A program made the position numbers and the translations under genes. The notes below the pieces were generated by a model, which saw only the letters and a list, made by a program, of their open reading frames with translations, had not been told where the DNA came from and made no database searches. A stretch of DNA of 5,540 nt from Rhizobium sp. Q54 (GTDB taxonomy: Bacteria; Pseudomonadota; Alphaproteobacteria; SMXS01): the NCBI GenBank assembly GCA_945872035.1, contig CAMBYA010000186.1, positions 1 to 5,540 on the forward strand. Direction: 5' to 3'. Positions 5,473 through 5,540 of the stretch are shown here, in pieces. Every line of letters starts with the position of its first letter. Position 1 is the stretch's first letter.

Positions 5473-5540
5473 TTAAGCGCGGAACGGTGTCTGTGTTTTG
5501 ATGACGGCGTTTGCGGTGACGATGAGTTTTCGAGCGACGG
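5473..5540 (-). CDS. IS110-family transposase, C-terminal end (partial)
   Basis: The minus frame entering at the right edge gives 21 residues and a TAA stop at 5475-5473. It reads VARKLIVTANAVIK and ends TPFRA. The pattern A-x-R-K-L-hydrophobic-x-x-A/L-N-A is what I know from the extreme C-terminus of IS110/IS116/IS902 transposases (DEDD-type, serine-assisted recombinases that move circular intermediates guided by a bridge RNA). Codons are less GC-rich than in the neighbouring enzymes (AAA, ACA, AAC), as expected of mobile DNA. The bulk of the gene, including the catalytic DEDD and Ser residues, lies to the right of the window, so whether it is intact cannot be judged. Only a short piece is visible, hence moderate confidence. 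Confidence 0.6.
   Translation of the reverse strand, partial: VARKLIVTANAVIKTQTPFRA

Noticed and set aside
5316..5501. 61-codon + frame
   Set aside because: It crosses the REP-like half site and both hairpins, and the protein has no domain character.
5501..5540. Possible + strand gene start (ATG at 5501)
   Set aside because: It has no properly spaced Shine-Dalgarno site, and the opposite strand gives a recognisable transposase tail.
1..5540. CRISPR array, tRNA or rRNA genes
   Set aside because: No regularly spaced repeats were found and no cloverleaf or conserved rRNA segment was recognised on either strand by eye.

Overview
The window is GC-rich bacterial DNA, with GC-rich third codon positions and strong purine-rich Shine-Dalgarno sites. 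The gene set (class III CoA transferase, VOC protein, Rieske oxygenase, COG1228-type amidohydrolase, SnoaL-like protein) and the dispersed CCTGAGCTTGTCGAAGGG palindrome suggest an alphaproteobacterium, perhaps a sphingomonad or Rhodospirillales relative. This placement is inference; no marker gene is present.

Layout: 1-335 has no confident gene. On the + strand lie a CaiB/BaiF CoA transferase (336-1538), a small VOC/glyoxalase-fold protein (1597-1965) and a Rieske oxygenase alpha subunit (1997-3259). They face two minus-strand genes: a SnoaL/NTF2-like protein (5224-4796) and, downstream of it, a metal-dependent amidohydrolase (4678-3461). A long near-perfect palindrome (3325-3397) sits where the two groups converge. 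The right edge (5540-5473) holds the last 21 codons of what looks like an IS110-family transposase on the minus strand, followed by two RNA-like hairpins.

The five complete genes look like part of a catabolic island for an organic acid or aromatic/heterocyclic compound: CoA transfer onto a carboxylate, oxygenation by a Rieske non-haem iron enzyme, a VOC enzyme, hydrolysis of a C-N or ester bond, and a small alpha+beta-barrel protein. No ferredoxin, reductase, transporter or regulator is visible, so the substrate and electron donor cannot be named. Candidate sigma70-type promoters precede the VOC gene and the amidohydrolase. These two promoter regions share an 18/23 near-repeat, which suggests common control.

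The most unusual part is the right edge. IS110-family elements are now known to use a structured bridge RNA encoded in a non-coding end. The hairpins just past the transposase stop, and their partial sequence match to a REP-like site alongside, fit such an RNA, but most of the element is outside the window.
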